Part shown: piece by piece, positions 1 to 8,357 of the stretch | How positions within the stretch are numbered: the first letter of the stretch is position 1 | Layout: every line of letters begins with the position of its first letter | Assembly (NCBI GenBank): GCA_965200045.1 | Contig: OZ241330.1 | Coordinates: 2,356,001 to 2,420,000 of the forward strand | From: Bin25 sp026709415 | Lineage (GTDB): Bacteria; Bacteroidota; Bacteroidia; Flavobacteriales; Flavobacteriaceae | DNA: 64,000 nucleotides | Direction: 5' to 3' | Translations under genes and position numbers: made by a program | The notes under the pieces: generated by a model | Database searches by the model: none | Told to the model about the DNA's origin: nothing | What the model saw: the letters and a program-made list of their open reading frames with translations, nothing else

Positions 1-1
1 T

Positions 2-691
2 ATCCCCTATATATTCAAAGGGAGTTTTAAAAAAGCCAACCGTACTAGAAAAGATAGTTTTACTGGTATTGGTGACTCCAAGGCTCTTCAAATCTTGCAA
101 AACATCGGTCAAACACTAAAAATTCCTGTTTTAACAGACATTCACGAAACTATAGATGTCTCACTGGCTGCACAGTATGTCGATGTTTTACAGATACCTG
201 CTTTTTTAGTTCGTCAAACTGACTTAATCGTTGCCGCTGCTAAAACCGGAAAAACAGTGAATCTCAAAAAGGGACAATTCATGGCTCCTGAAAACATGAA
301 GTTTGCTGTTGAAAAAGTCACTGAGAGTGGAAATCCAAACGTTTTTATCACTGAACGAGGGACCCAATTTGGATATGGTGATTTAGTAGTTGATTTTCGA
401 GGGATACCAACTATGAAATCATTTGCTCCAACGGTTATGGATATTACCCATAGTTTACAACGACCCAACACATTAGAAGGAGTTACTGGTGGATATCCTC
501 ATTTAATTGAAACCATGGGACGAGCTGCTATAGCTGTTGGAGTTGATGGTGTTTTTTTAGAAACCCACCCTAATCCACCCATTGCAAAAAGCGATGGAAA
601 AAACATGTTAAAACTCGATAAAGTTGAAACCATATTAAAACGGTTTGTCACAATCCACAAAACTATTGATTCGCTAAAATCACTTGATTAA
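2..691 (+). CDS. kdsA: 3-deoxy-8-phosphooctulonate synthase, 5'-truncated by the window edge
   Basis: Condenses phosphoenolpyruvate with arabinose-5-phosphate to give KDO-8-phosphate, the first committed step to the lipopolysaccharide sugar KDO. The reading frame is open from base 2 and opens with FKGSFKKANRTRKDSFTG, the substrate-binding segment of KdsA, so the gene starts left of the window; the internal ATG at 95 is not the start. Further family motifs follow: a TDIHE segment, QIPAFLVRQTDL, the NLKKGQF loop, FITERGTQFGYGDLVVDFR and the C-terminal ETHPNP. About 230 C-terminal residues are present and intact. It implies a Gram-negative outer membrane. No clear terminator follows. Confidence 0.95.
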   Translation: MPYIFKGSFKKANRTRKDSFTGIGDSKALQILQNIGQTLKIPVLTDIHETIDVSLAAQYVDVLQIPAFLVRQTDLIVAAAKTGKTVNLKKGQFMAPENMKFAVEKVTESGNPNVFITERGTQFGYGDLVVDFRGIPTMKSFAPTVMDITHSLQRPNTLEGVTGGYPHLIETMGRAAIAVGVDGVFLETHPNPPIAKSDGKNMLKLDKVETILKRFVTIHKTIDSLKSLD

Positions 692-832
692 TTCTCCTAT
701 AAAGTAATTTAAAAAGTGAGTCGGCAATAAAAGTCTTGAGTTACTATTGAATTAATCAACAGCCCAATGAGGTTAGAAGAGGGTATTATTGATGTTTATG
801 AGTTGAGTTTCAAAGTCCATTATGATCTAATT

Positions 833-2316
833 AGTCGCTCCTTAAAAACTCTTTTTTAGCGGTTCCAGTTCTATTATTTTGATGATCGAAGTTCTTTGAA
901 CTGAACATAAAGCCCCTCTGAAAAAGTAAAAAAGAACATCCTGGACTCATGGTTCCATGAATTTCTTCAAATGCCACCCTGTCGCAGCCAAATAGGCATT
1001 CATCGTTGGCGATGGGGCGCCCATCCGATCGTTTTCTTGCAGACGATGTTCTGTTTTGAGATGGCCAATCAGTGGCTCCATGGCCGCTCGGCGTCGGAAT
1101 TTTTTCCTCTTCTTGTGCTTTTGATAGGGGGTATCCCTTTTCAATGTTTTGCCTGGCATCGATAGCTTGGTCTCGCCTATTTGACGTTTTCCCCGACCGC
1201 CTCGGTCATCGATTAGTTCTTTGGGGGCTTGACCGACGATGGATTCTTGTGGTTCCAACAAGGGTTGGATGGTTTGGCTGTCATGAGGGTGGCCCTCAAA
1301 AGCACGGATCGCCGTGATGATCATGGTTGGGCCTCCCGTCGCCATCAGTCCCACTTGATTCCCCAATGCATCCATTTGATGAGCCTTGCCTTTGGCCATG
1401 CCAGCCGTGAATGGCTTGTGAATGGCAACCACTTTATTTTTATCGAATCGCTGTTGATCGATGACTCGTTGGTACCGATCTAGTTCTTTTTGGTACGGAC
1501 CTTTTTGTTGGGGAGCTCGTTTTCGTTCGAGTTCTCGGACTTGTCGGCCCGCTAAAGTCTTCCGTTTGGAGGTCGCTTTTTTGGCTTTTTGAGCTCGTCG
1601 AGGATGCTTGCCATGAAAGGTTGGACGCACCCGTTCTTTCGAGGCTTTGGCATCGGTCTATCTCTGTTTTATTTTTTCTTTTTTAGCAATCTTGTGGCAT
1701 TGATCGATGACCGTTTTGTTCCACTGGGCATCGGTCGGAAAGGTCCCATGGTTTCCTTGGACGGTCGTATCGGATAACACCATCGACGACTTCTTGATTT
1801 CCTTTTGATTCAAATGAACCGAGTAAGCAAAAATCTTTTCCACCCCTGCTGAGCCCATACGATCTCTAAAGTGACGCCCATCAGAAGGATCGCCAGGGGG
1901 TTGGTGTTTCATGACATCAGAACCCGTGAATTACGGCCTGTATGGGTTTTCAATCCATCGTTCCATGAGGATTTCATCGCCTCGATGGTCGAGTCGTTTC
2001 ACATCCAACCACCCACCATCACCCGAATGGAATGGGCCGGACGGCCCGTTTGGGCATACAAGGGTTCCAAGGCGTTTTCAAAATTAGACCAGTCGATCGC
2101 ATCAGCCAGCCACTGGATCTGGTGTTTTGGATGGAGAATGGCATTGAATTCCGAGTCGAATCACTGGGGCTGTTTGGGGGCTACTTTTTGGATCATTTCT
2201 ACCAGATTTTAAGCACCATAGACGCATTCCTTGCAGATTTAAAAACTAGAATGGAACCATTCAATCCCCCATATAAAAAGACTGGAGGCTACATTTGGGC
2301 TCTTTAAGGAGCGACT
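833..2316. mobile_element. IS5-family insertion sequence, degenerate, inside a Fic gene
   Basis: The ends are inverted repeats: AGTCGCTCCTTAAA at 833-846 and its reverse complement at 2303-2316. They are flanked by AATT at 829-832 and 2317-2320. Because the junction is palindromic, CTAA (827-830 and 2315-2318) is an equally valid duplication and would fit the YTAR preference of IS5-type elements; both choices restore the same uninterrupted Fic frame. The element is about 1.48 kb and holds one minus-strand DDE transposase pseudogene. It is more GC-rich than the surrounding DNA. Confidence 0.85.
947..2196 (-). pseudogene. IS5-family transposase with three in-frame stops and a frameshift
   Basis: DDE transposase. 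Start at 2196: MIQKVAPKQPQ, then an in-frame TGA (2161-2163), then a typical IS5 N-terminus (IQWLADAIDWSNFENALE, PLYAQTGRPAHSIRVMVG). A frameshift near 2000-2020 leads to ERWIENPYRP, a TAA (1931-1933), FTGSDVMKHQPPGDPSDG, and the first catalytic Asp in SDTTVQ. A TAG (1658-1660) interrupts before the C-terminal part, which holds KGKAHQMDALGNQVGL, the second Asp in IDDRGGRG and the catalytic Glu in RRRAAMEPLIGHLK. Since all catalytic regions are recognisable, inactivation looks fairly recent. Confidence 0.88.
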
Positions 2317-2693
2317 AATTACAACTCACCCTTTTCTTGATGGGAACAGTCGAACTAGTAGATTTTTATTGAATTATGTTCAAGGGTGGTATAAACAGCT
2401 ATTAACAACAGTATTATTTGATTATACGAAACAATACCAAGATGCACTTATTTATTCTTGGAGAAAAAAATCCTGATTATTTTATTAATTTCATGTTTAA
2501 CCATACCATTGATTTTTTTCGTTTCATAATGACCCATCATTATATCGGAAAGGATGTTAAAAAGAAAAATGTTGAATGGCTTGAGCCAACCCCACTACTA
2601 AATGAGGATATTGCCAATACAAAAACGGATGACAATACTAATCAAAGTGATTTGTAACTTTTGACACTTTTATCTTTAATTTTAATCGAACAT

Positions 2694-3524
2694 ATGAAAT
2701 ACCTTCGAAAAAAAACAGCTCTTTTTACCATTATCAATGTATTGGCTTTTAGTCCAATGATGAGCCAAGACATTGGAATACAACTTTATAGCTTAAGAAA
2801 TCACATCCCTAACGATATTGAAGGAATTTTTAAAACCATCCGTGACTGGGATATCAGGTATTTAGAAGGAGGTGACACTTATGGTCTATCACACCAACAA
2901 TACCAAGAACTACTTAAGAAGTATCATCTAAAAATGATTGGTATTGAAGCCAGTTTCGATAATCTAAATAGCGATTTAGAAAAAATCATCAATCAAGCGA
3001 AGCAATTTAATGTTCAATCAGTGGTGTGTTTTTGGATTCCACATAATGGTGTGTTTGCAATAGAAGATGCCAAAAAGGCTGTTAATACATTTAATTCTGC
3101 TGGTGAAAAATTGAAAGCACATGGCGTTACCCTATCTTATCATCCCCATGGTTTTGAATTTAAACCCTTCCAAGAAGAACTATTAATCGATTATTTAGCC
3201 CAGAATGCTGAACATTTTAAATTTCAAATGGATACTTTTTGGTTTCATCACGGGGGTATGAATCCAGTTGATTTTTTCGAAAAATATCCTCATTTGATTG
3301 AGTCTATACATATGAAAGATATGAAAAAAGGAGTCCACGGTGATGGCTCAGGTAGTCAATCTAATGAAGACAATGTTGTTTTAGGTACCGGACAAATTGA
3401 CATTGCCAAAACATATTTTTTAGCTAAAAAACACGGTGTCAGATATATTATTATTGAAGATGAATCATCCGCTGTATTAGATCAGGTTCCGCAAAGTGTG
3501 GCTTATTTAAAATCCCTTAACTAA
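2694..3524 (+). CDS. Secreted sugar phosphate isomerase/epimerase-like TIM-barrel protein
   Basis: AP endonuclease 2/xylose isomerase-like TIM barrel, a family that isomerises or epimerises sugars using a divalent metal. The ATG at 2694 gives a signal peptide (MKYLRKKTALFTIINVLAFS, then SPMMSQD), so it is preferred over the upstream TTG at 2661; the product is predicted periplasmic. GIQLYSLRNHI is the first barrel strand of the family, followed by GIEASFDN, LSYHPHGFEF, QMDTFWFHHG, SIHMKDMKKG and IIIEDESS, which supply the usual His/Asp/Glu metal ligands. Length (about 276 aa) is normal. Such proteins often act with Gfo/Idh/MocA oxidoreductases, and one lies at 6117. The substrate cannot be read from sequence. 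Confidence 0.8.
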   Translation: MKYLRKKTALFTIINVLAFSPMMSQDIGIQLYSLRNHIPNDIEGIFKTIRDWDIRYLEGGDTYGLSHQQYQELLKKYHLKMIGIEASFDNLNSDLEKIINQAKQFNVQSVVCFWIPHNGVFAIEDAKKAVNTFNSAGEKLKAHGVTLSYHPHGFEFKPFQEELLIDYLAQNAEHFKFQMDTFWFHHGGMNPVDFFEKYPHLIESIHMKDMKKGVHGDGSGSQSNEDNVVLGTGQIDIAKTYFLAKKHGVRYIIIEDESSAVLDQVPQSVAYLKSLN

Positions 3525-3625
3525 GAGTAAAGGTCTTTTAGTGCTTTTATCGATGGAAATAAGACGATTCTACATTGATCTGAAGCCAGTAGGTAGCCAT
3601 TGCTTTGGTATCTTTGTCATTGGAT

Positions 3626-3784
3626 TCATGTTTTTGAGTTTAATATATTGTGATTCCCCAATTCTAAGAGTTGGGATTTTTGTTTTAGGCTATTTCCTGT
3701 CCAAATTTCAGAGGTTCTCTCTGTCAAAGACCCTCTAGAAGCTAAAGCCTTTCCTATATCAAAGCGTCTCAATACTTTTGTCAT
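3626..3784 (-). CDS. Hypothetical small basic protein
   Basis: A 52-codon frame starting ATG at 3784 (MTKVLRRFDIGKALASR) and ending TGA at 3626. It follows the direction of the small-ORF island. A hydrophobic 65-codon ORF (3541-3738, plus strand) overlaps it almost fully; only one, or neither, can be real. No domain recognised. Confidence 0.25.
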   Translation of the reverse strand: MTKVLRRFDIGKALASRGSLTERTSEIWTGNSLKQKSQLLELGNHNILNSKT

Positions 3785-3935
3785 TCTTATTTCTCTATCA
3801 TCTTGGTAGGTTTTAAGTAATTGACAAATTTTAGCTCAATTCACTGAGTAGGGCTATTTCTTTTGGCTTCTACGGCAATAAATCAAAATAATAAAGATAC
3901 CTTACGGATAGCAAAACCTTTGAAATATAAAAGTC

Positions 3936-4178
3936 TTAAGACGCTTTTAAAGGGACTTGAGACAATAATAGGGCTTTCCGTTCCTCTCTGAGTTTCGGTA
4001 GATATTGGTAGTCTCTCTCGATCCTTGAAATTACTCGATTCAATAGATTTATTCTGAATTCCCTATGCTCTGAGTTTAGTTCTGTCTTGGGTTACATTAT
4101 ATCAAAATCATCATTATCTAAGTATCGATAATCTCTATCTCTCAAAGCGTTCAAATGATTCAAATTGATGTGTTTCAT
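3936..4178 (-). pseudogene. Small charged protein with an in-frame TAA
   Basis: ATG at 4178 opens MKHINLNHLNALRDRDYRYL, followed after 28 codons by TAA (4092-4094). The same frame stays open for 51 further codons with a plausible charged helix (NLLNRVISRIERDYQYLP, KLREERKALLLSQ) and ends at a TAA at 3936. This suggests one gene of about 79 residues broken by a nonsense change. Function unknown. Confidence 0.4.
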
Positions 4179-4186
4179 ACGGCTTA

Positions 4187-4492
4187 CTAATTCATGCTAC
4201 CTATACTACCCAATAGAATAATCAAAATAATACAGAATATCGTTAAAATGGTAATAAAAACTTTTCCAAAAGTAGATAGCCCCTGAAGCTCTTTACTGAT
4301 GGTTTGAAGCGTCTGTAATTCCCTAGCCCTTGTAGTGGCAATATCGATCCTTATTTGCTTAATTAAGGTTTCTTTTTGCTCTTTTATCTCTGAAATAGCT
4401 TTATTCTTTTCATGTTGTAAGTCTTATGCGAATTCATTTCTTATTTTAAAATAGACTTAATCATTGAATTCGGCTTGTTCTTTATCGGTCAT
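4187..4492 (-). pseudogene. Small coiled-coil/one-helix membrane protein with two in-frame TAA codons
   Basis: Read from ATG 4492 the frame gives MTDKEQAEFND, TAA (4457-4459), VYFKIRNEFA, TAA (4424-4426), then an amphipathic helix beginning DLQHEKNKAISEIKEQKETL. A C-terminal membrane span (VFITILTIFCIILIILLG) follows, and the stop is at 4187. All segments share one frame, so this looks like one 101-residue gene with two nonsense changes, each explainable as CAA to TAA. The architecture resembles small phage or plasmid membrane proteins, but no family is recognised. Confidence 0.45.
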
Positions 4493-4620
4493 AGCTGTAA
4501 TTCCATTTGAGTAGTTATTAGTAGTATCTATTTAGTTGATTACTAATAATATCATCCCCGCTCGCTATTGAGTTAATAACATGGTAGTCTATTTTGACAT
4601 TACTAATGATAATCAAAAAT

Positions 4621-4905
4621 TCATTGTTTTTTTTTCAATAGAATGGCTAATTTATCCATTAACCCCGCATGATTGAAATTGATTCCAGTGGAGTTGATAA
4701 ATTCATTACTGACATCACCGTTCAAAAAACGGCTTAATTCTTCATAATCTCTAAGCCACCGATAGATTATTAATTGGACTGCTTTGGGTAGTTTTGACTC
4801 CTTATACTTGATAAATTGTAAATAAGCCAAGTCGTAGCACTTCTTGTAGTCTTTATAGACTTGCTTTATTTCTTGGTCTGTGAGATGGTAGTGGTTGGGA
4901 TTCAT
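4621..4905 (-). CDS. Hypothetical protein (94 aa)
   Basis: Intact frame from ATG 4905 (MNPNHYHLTDQEIKQVYKDY). Soluble, helical and charged, rich in Lys and Tyr, with no signal peptide or membrane helix and a Lys-rich C-terminus (LLKKKQ). Part of the minus-strand island; neighbours on both sides are small unknown ORFs. No domain recognised. Confidence 0.5.
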   Translation of the reverse strand: MNPNHYHLTDQEIKQVYKDYKKCYDLAYLQFIKYKESKLPKAVQLIIYRWLRDYEELSRFLNGDVSNEFINSTGINFNHAGLMDKLAILLKKKQ

Positions 4906-4950
4906 TCCTTAGCCCTTTCAGACCCCATATAAAAAACTCCCTTATGCCCG

Positions 4951-5118
4951 CTATCTATTTTGGTTAATTGCTCTTCTTAAAATAGCCAAATGAACACAAA
5001 GAAATTTGACTAAAACCTCGTGACTAAATTTTTGGACTTTGCCCTTGCTGTCCCTTTCAAAACGGGGTATTTTATCTGAATTGTTAATATAAAAATTCAA
5101 GTCCATTTCGATAACCAT
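4951..5118 (-). CDS. Hypothetical small protein (55 aa)
   Basis: Short frame from ATG 5118 (MVIEMDLNFYINNSDKIPRF) to TAG at 4951. It lies 33 bases after the 69-codon membrane ORF in the same direction. It is rich in basic residues towards the C-terminus (LAILRRAINQNR). Function unknown; reality rests on position and coherent composition only. Confidence 0.35.
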   Translation of the reverse strand: MVIEMDLNFYINNSDKIPRFERDSKGKVQKFSHEVLVKFLCVHLAILRRAINQNR

Positions 5119-5151
5119 ATTAGATTAAGCGTATAAACCCCTTTATTTGAG

Positions 5152-5361
5152 TTAAATAATACCTGCTATCTTAGTAATAAGCGTGGCAATTAATAAGATA
5201 ATAAGCGTGGTATGGACATTAATTGTCCCGCTATGCCTTCCTGTCCTATAATTCAATATATCAAACTTATTATGCAAACTTCTGACGTCTATTTTGACTT
5301 CTTTAATATGCTCTAAGACAATTTTAATATCCTCTTTGGTAGCGGGTTTTTGGTTTTCCAT
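5152..5361 (-). CDS. Hypothetical coiled-coil protein with C-terminal membrane helix (69 aa)
   Basis: ATG at 5361. Residues 1-40 are a charged helix (KEDIKIVLEHIKEVKIDVRS); residues 50-68 form one membrane span (TTLIILLIATLITKIAGII) at the extreme C-terminus. This helix-then-tail-anchor layout is typical of XhlA-like prophage proteins and of small plasmid proteins, but I see no diagnostic motif. It lies 27 bases downstream of the 98-aa ORF. Confidence 0.45.
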   Translation of the reverse strand: MENQKPATKEDIKIVLEHIKEVKIDVRSLHNKFDILNYRTGRHSGTINVHTTLIILLIATLITKIAGII

Positions 5362-5388
5362 GATACTTTTATTGAGTTGGTTTATTCT

Positions 5389-5685
5389 CTATGTATGTTG
5401 ATTTTGCTTCTTAATTCCTCTGTATTGACTTGACATTGTTTTTGAGAAGCGGGTCCCTTTGGTTTTGATGGATACGAATGATTTAAGGACTGCAATTGCT
5501 GGATAAGCGACTAGATCCGATTCGATCCCGGCGACTCTTAACGAATTCAATAATTGCATTTCGATATTGAAGCCTCGTAGGGCTATGAAGTCCATAACCC
5601 CCAAAGGTTCGTCCCTTAAATACCTTAATAGTTTCGCTCCTTTTAGGTATTCGTCTTTGAGTAATTTTTGATAGTAGTATTTCAT
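5389..5685 (-). CDS. Hypothetical protein (98 aa)
   Basis: ATG at 5685 (MKYYYQKLLKDEYLKGAKLL), 7 bases after the preceding ORF, suggesting co-transcription. Predicted soluble and mainly helical; the middle (LGVMDFIALRGFNIEMQLLN) is hydrophobic but not a clear membrane span, and the C-terminus is basic (SSQYRGIKKQNQHT). No recognised domain. Confidence 0.5.
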   Translation of the reverse strand: MKYYYQKLLKDEYLKGAKLLRYLRDEPLGVMDFIALRGFNIEMQLLNSLRVAGIESDLVAYPAIAVLKSFVSIKTKGTRFSKTMSSQYRGIKKQNQHT

Positions 5686-5692
5686 TTTTGAA

Positions 5693-5953
5693 CTAAGAAT
5701 GACTCAAAATTAAGTCAAAAATGATAAAGTTTTGAAGCGTTTTTAATCCAAAACCCTTTCTCGATGAGTTGTATTTTTGTCTTTTAACGAAACCTATTTG
5801 AAGTATTTTGGTTTCTATCGTTAATTTTTCTTTTTCTAAAATATCTAAATTAATAGGGGAACTTTCATAAAAACGTGATTCTTTCAAACACTTTTTGACG
5901 GTCTGATTTATCTTGATTAGAAATCTAGGTTCATGATGTCTTCTAGAATTCAA
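5693..5953 (-). CDS. Hypothetical basic protein (86 aa), first ORF of the island
   Basis: Frame from 5953 (MNSRRHHEPRFLIKINQTVK) to 5693. Strongly basic, with many Lys and Arg. It is the promoter-proximal ORF of the island. No domain recognised; the start codon is uncertain. Confidence 0.4.
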   Translation of the reverse strand: MNSRRHHEPRFLIKINQTVKKCLKESRFYESSPINLDILEKEKLTIETKILQIGFVKRQKYNSSRKGFGLKTLQNFIIFDLILSHS

Positions 5954-6116
5954 TTCTGTGATTGAATACTCATTGAAAGTAGATTATTTGTGGCTTATAA
6001 CACCATCGCCCTAAAAAACAAAAATAATTTAATGGTTTGTTTGCAGTTTGGGATTTTTTATCCTACCCAATGACATTAGATTTTTTAACTTGTGGTCTGT
6101 ATAAATACAAATTTCA

Positions 6117-7484
6117 ATGTCTGAAACAAAAAACATAATGATTAACCGAAGAAAGTTCTTACAGGGAAGCATGGCCTCCTTAGTTTTTTCTCAATTTGGG
6201 GTTTATGGATTTGATTTAATTCACCCTATAAAACCTTGGAAAGTTGGTGTTATTGGGACAGGATGGTATGGCAAAAGTGATCTCTTTCGATTGATGCAAG
6301 TCACTCAAGTAGAAGTGGTAGCCTTGTGTGATGTCGATAAAAATCTTTTAACGGAAGCTTCTGATTTAATTTCAAGTAGACTAAAATCGAATAAGCAACC
6401 CAAACTGTATGAGAATTACCATGAGATGATCATTGAACATGAATTGGATATTGTCATTATTGGAACGCCTGACCACTGGCATGCTCTTCAAACCATTGAT
6501 TGTCTTAAAGCAGGTATTCATGTGTACGTTCAAAAACCCATCAGCGTTGATGTTTTAGAAGGACATGCCATGGTCAATGCAGCCAAAAAGTACAACCGCG
6601 TCGTACAAGTGGGCACTCAAAGAAAAAGTACTCCGCATCTGATACATGCAAAAAAACACATTGTCGAAGAAGGTTTATTAGGCAACATTGGTCATATCGA
6701 AATGTGCTGCTATCACCATATGAGAGCCAAAGGAAACCCGATAGAAAAACCAGTCCCCCAATTTTTAAACTATGATCTTTGGACTGGACCGGCACCGCTA
6801 AGACCCTATGATCATCTTCCACACAGAGGATGGTGGCGTGCCTTTATGGAATACTGCAATGGTATTACTGGAGACATGTGTGTCCATATGTATGATACGG
6901 TTCGATGGTTATTGGGTTTAAAATGGCCCAATCAAATCGCTGCGTCAGGTGGGATTTATGTCGATACCAATTCAAAATCGAATACGGCTGATACCCAAAC
7001 AGCCATTTTTAAACATGACGATTTTAACTGTGTTTGGAATCATCGCACATGGGGAAATCCTGTCGATCCAGATTATCCATGGGGCTTTTTTATTTATGGC
7101 GAACACGGAACTCTCAAAGGAAGTCCCCTGAAATACGAATTTATCCCGAGAGGAAATCGACCAACCATTGCCAAAGATGTCATCTACCAAAGAGAAGAAT
7201 TTCCAGAAGATCTCACCGAAAAAGATATCGAACTACGTGCGGCTCCAGCCACAAGATTACATATGATTGATTTTTTAGAGGCTATACAAACTGGGAAAAA
7301 ACCGGCATCTCATATTATGGATGGTCATATTTCTACGGCATGCTGTATTCTAGCCAATATCGCTATGGAAACCAATCGCACATTGGTCTATAATCCAGAA
7401 AAAATGATGGTTGAAAATGATTTGCAAGCCACTAAACTTTTAAAACGAACTTATCGCTCAGGATGGGAGCATCCCTGGTATTGA
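6117..7484 (+). CDS. Gfo/Idh/MocA-family oxidoreductase with Tat-type signal
   Basis: NAD(P)-dependent sugar or cyclitol dehydrogenase family. The N-terminus holds the twin-arginine signal RRKFLQGSMASLVFSQFGVY, so export through Tat as a folded cofactor-bound protein is likely. A Rossmann motif follows (VGVIGTGWYGKSDLFRLM), then ALCDVD, GTPDHWHALQTIDCLKAGIH and the VQKPIS lysine segment that corresponds to the family EKP motif. The C-terminal half is the usual alpha/beta substrate domain. 455 aa is normal for the exported Bacteroidota subgroup. It may work with the secreted isomerase-like protein at 2694. Its stop lies three bases from the convergent nadC stop. Confidence 0.85.
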   Translation: MSETKNIMINRRKFLQGSMASLVFSQFGVYGFDLIHPIKPWKVGVIGTGWYGKSDLFRLMQVTQVEVVALCDVDKNLLTEASDLISSRLKSNKQPKLYENYHEMIIEHELDIVIIGTPDHWHALQTIDCLKAGIHVYVQKPISVDVLEGHAMVNAAKKYNRVVQVGTQRKSTPHLIHAKKHIVEEGLLGNIGHIEMCCYHHMRAKGNPIEKPVPQFLNYDLWTGPAPLRPYDHLPHRGWWRAFMEYCNGITGDMCVHMYDTVRWLLGLKWPNQIAASGGIYVDTNSKSNTADTQTAIFKHDDFNCVWNHRTWGNPVDPDYPWGFFIYGEHGTLKGSPLKYEFIPRGNRPTIAKDVIYQREEFPEDLTEKDIELRAAPATRLHMIDFLEAIQTGKKPASHIMDGHISTACCILANIAMETNRTLVYNPEKMMVENDLQATKLLKRTYRSGWEHPWY

Positions 7485-7487
7485 TTA

Positions 7488-8357
7488 TCAGGATGGTTCC
7501 ATCAGTAAGGTCATATCAATCAATGGTCTGGAATGGGTGAGGGATCCCATCGAAACATAATCCACTCCCTCTTGTGCATAATCCAAGATATTGTTTTGGT
7601 TGATATTTCCCGATACTTCAATTTTATGTTTTTTATCAATCGTTTTGATCGCATGAGAAATAACATTTGGAGAAAAATTATCCAAAAGGACGCGATCAAT
7701 AAAATCATAATCTAGGATTTGAATCACTTCATATAAGTCTCTTGCTTCAACGATTACAGTCGGTTTTGATTGAAAGTTTGAAATAAATTTAGAAGTTTTT
7801 TCGAGTGCCTTTTTTACACCCCCGCATAAATCAACGTGGTTATCTTTTATCAAAATGGCATCGTATAGACCCATTCGATGGTTGAGTCCGCCACCGATTG
7901 AGACGGCCCATTTTTCTGCAACTCGGAAACCTGGAGTCGTTTTTCTAGTGTCCAATAATTGACAAGTCCGATGACTAATTATTTTTTTTAAAGTGGCTAC
8001 ATGAGTAGCTATCGCACTCATTCGAGCCATACAATTCAGCAGTAGTCTTTCTAAATTAAGGATTGAAACACTCGATCCTTTTAGTTCCCCGACGCAATGG
8101 CCACTTTCAATGGTTTGTCCATCTTTAATAGAACTTTCAAATTTTAAAGTCGGATCATATTTTTTGATTATGTATTGGGAAAACTCAACGCCAGCTATCA
8201 TACAGTCTTCTTTAGAATATATTTTTCCTGAAGAAATTTTGGTGTTGTTCAAACAAGCTTGTGACGTTAAATCTCCCGATCCAATATCTTCTTTGAAATA
8301 CAAATCGATAACATGATCCAGCTCAGAACGATACTTTTTCAAATAGGAGTCACTCAT
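7488..8357 (-). CDS. nadC: Nicotinate-nucleotide pyrophosphorylase (carboxylating)
   Basis: Converts quinolinate and PRPP to nicotinate mononucleotide, the third step of de novo NAD synthesis. Family motifs are present: ARMSAIAT, LLDTRKTTPGFR (PRPP/quinolinate contacts), GGGLNHRMGLYDAILIKDNH and a C-terminal barrel segment, VSGNINQNNI. 289 aa, full length. The ATG at 8357 overlaps the end of nadB by 8 bases, so translation is probably coupled in a nadA-nadB-nadC operon. Confidence 0.95.
   Translation of the reverse strand: MSDSYLKKYRSELDHVIDLYFKEDIGSGDLTSQACLNNTKISSGKIYSKEDCMIAGVEFSQYIIKKYDPTLKFESSIKDGQTIESGHCVGELKGSSVSILNLERLLLNCMARMSAIATHVATLKKIISHRTCQLLDTRKTTPGFRVAEKWAVSIGGGLNHRMGLYDAILIKDNHVDLCGGVKKALEKTSKFISNFQSKPTVIVEARDLYEVIQILDYDFIDRVLLDNFSPNVISHAIKTIDKKHKIEVSGNINQNNILDYAQEGVDYVSMGSLTHSRPLIDMTLLMEPS

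Larger units (their letters stand above)
767..2657 (+). pseudogene. Fic-family protein, C-terminal part, split by an IS and frameshifted
   Basis: Fic proteins transfer AMP (or other phosphate-linked groups) to target hydroxyls. Read from 767, the frame gives EEGIIDVYELSFKVHYDLI and meets the IS at 829-832. Past the IS it resumes at 2321 as TTHPFLDGNSRTSRFLLN, the HPFxDGNGRxxR active-site motif with Ser in place of the second Gly. Removing the IS and one copy of the duplicated AATT restores one open frame across the junction. A second lesion is a one-base slip in the seven-A run 2464-2470: one frame ends in a stop while the other continues as NPDYFINFMFNHTIDFF, the expected next helix. The N-terminal half is missing (stop just upstream). 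Reading the 79-codon ORF 2418-2657 as a separate gene is unlikely. Confidence 0.8.
3525..5953. other. Accessory island of small minus-strand ORFs
   Basis: Seven or eight short ORFs run on the minus strand between two plus-strand genes, closely spaced like a small operon, most under 100 codons and none recognised. Two of them read on coherently through in-frame TAA codons. Two encode a polar or coiled N-terminus followed by one C-terminal membrane helix. The bunching resembles a decaying prophage or plasmid-type module, but no integrase, capsid, replication or relaxase motif is visible, so its nature is open. No inverted repeats bounding the island were found by eye. Confidence 0.45.

Noticed and set aside
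971..2307. Several plus-strand frames of 60-113 codons
   Set aside because: They lie opposite the IS5 transposase pseudogene, whose minus-strand reading shows the full family motif series.
2418..2657. Separate 79-codon gene
   Set aside because: Its first residues are out of frame with the Fic remnant, and the rest continues the Fic helix after a slip in an A7 run; it is the tail of the broken Fic gene.
3541..3738. 65-codon hydrophobic plus-strand ORF
   Set aside because: It overlaps a minus-strand candidate in the island, has no domain, and its composition may just reflect AT-rich DNA.
3936..4492. Alternative genetic code (TAA as Gln)
   Set aside because: Core genes in the window use TAA as a normal stop and other pseudogenes have TAG and TGA lesions as well; decay is simpler. 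Kept only as a remote check.
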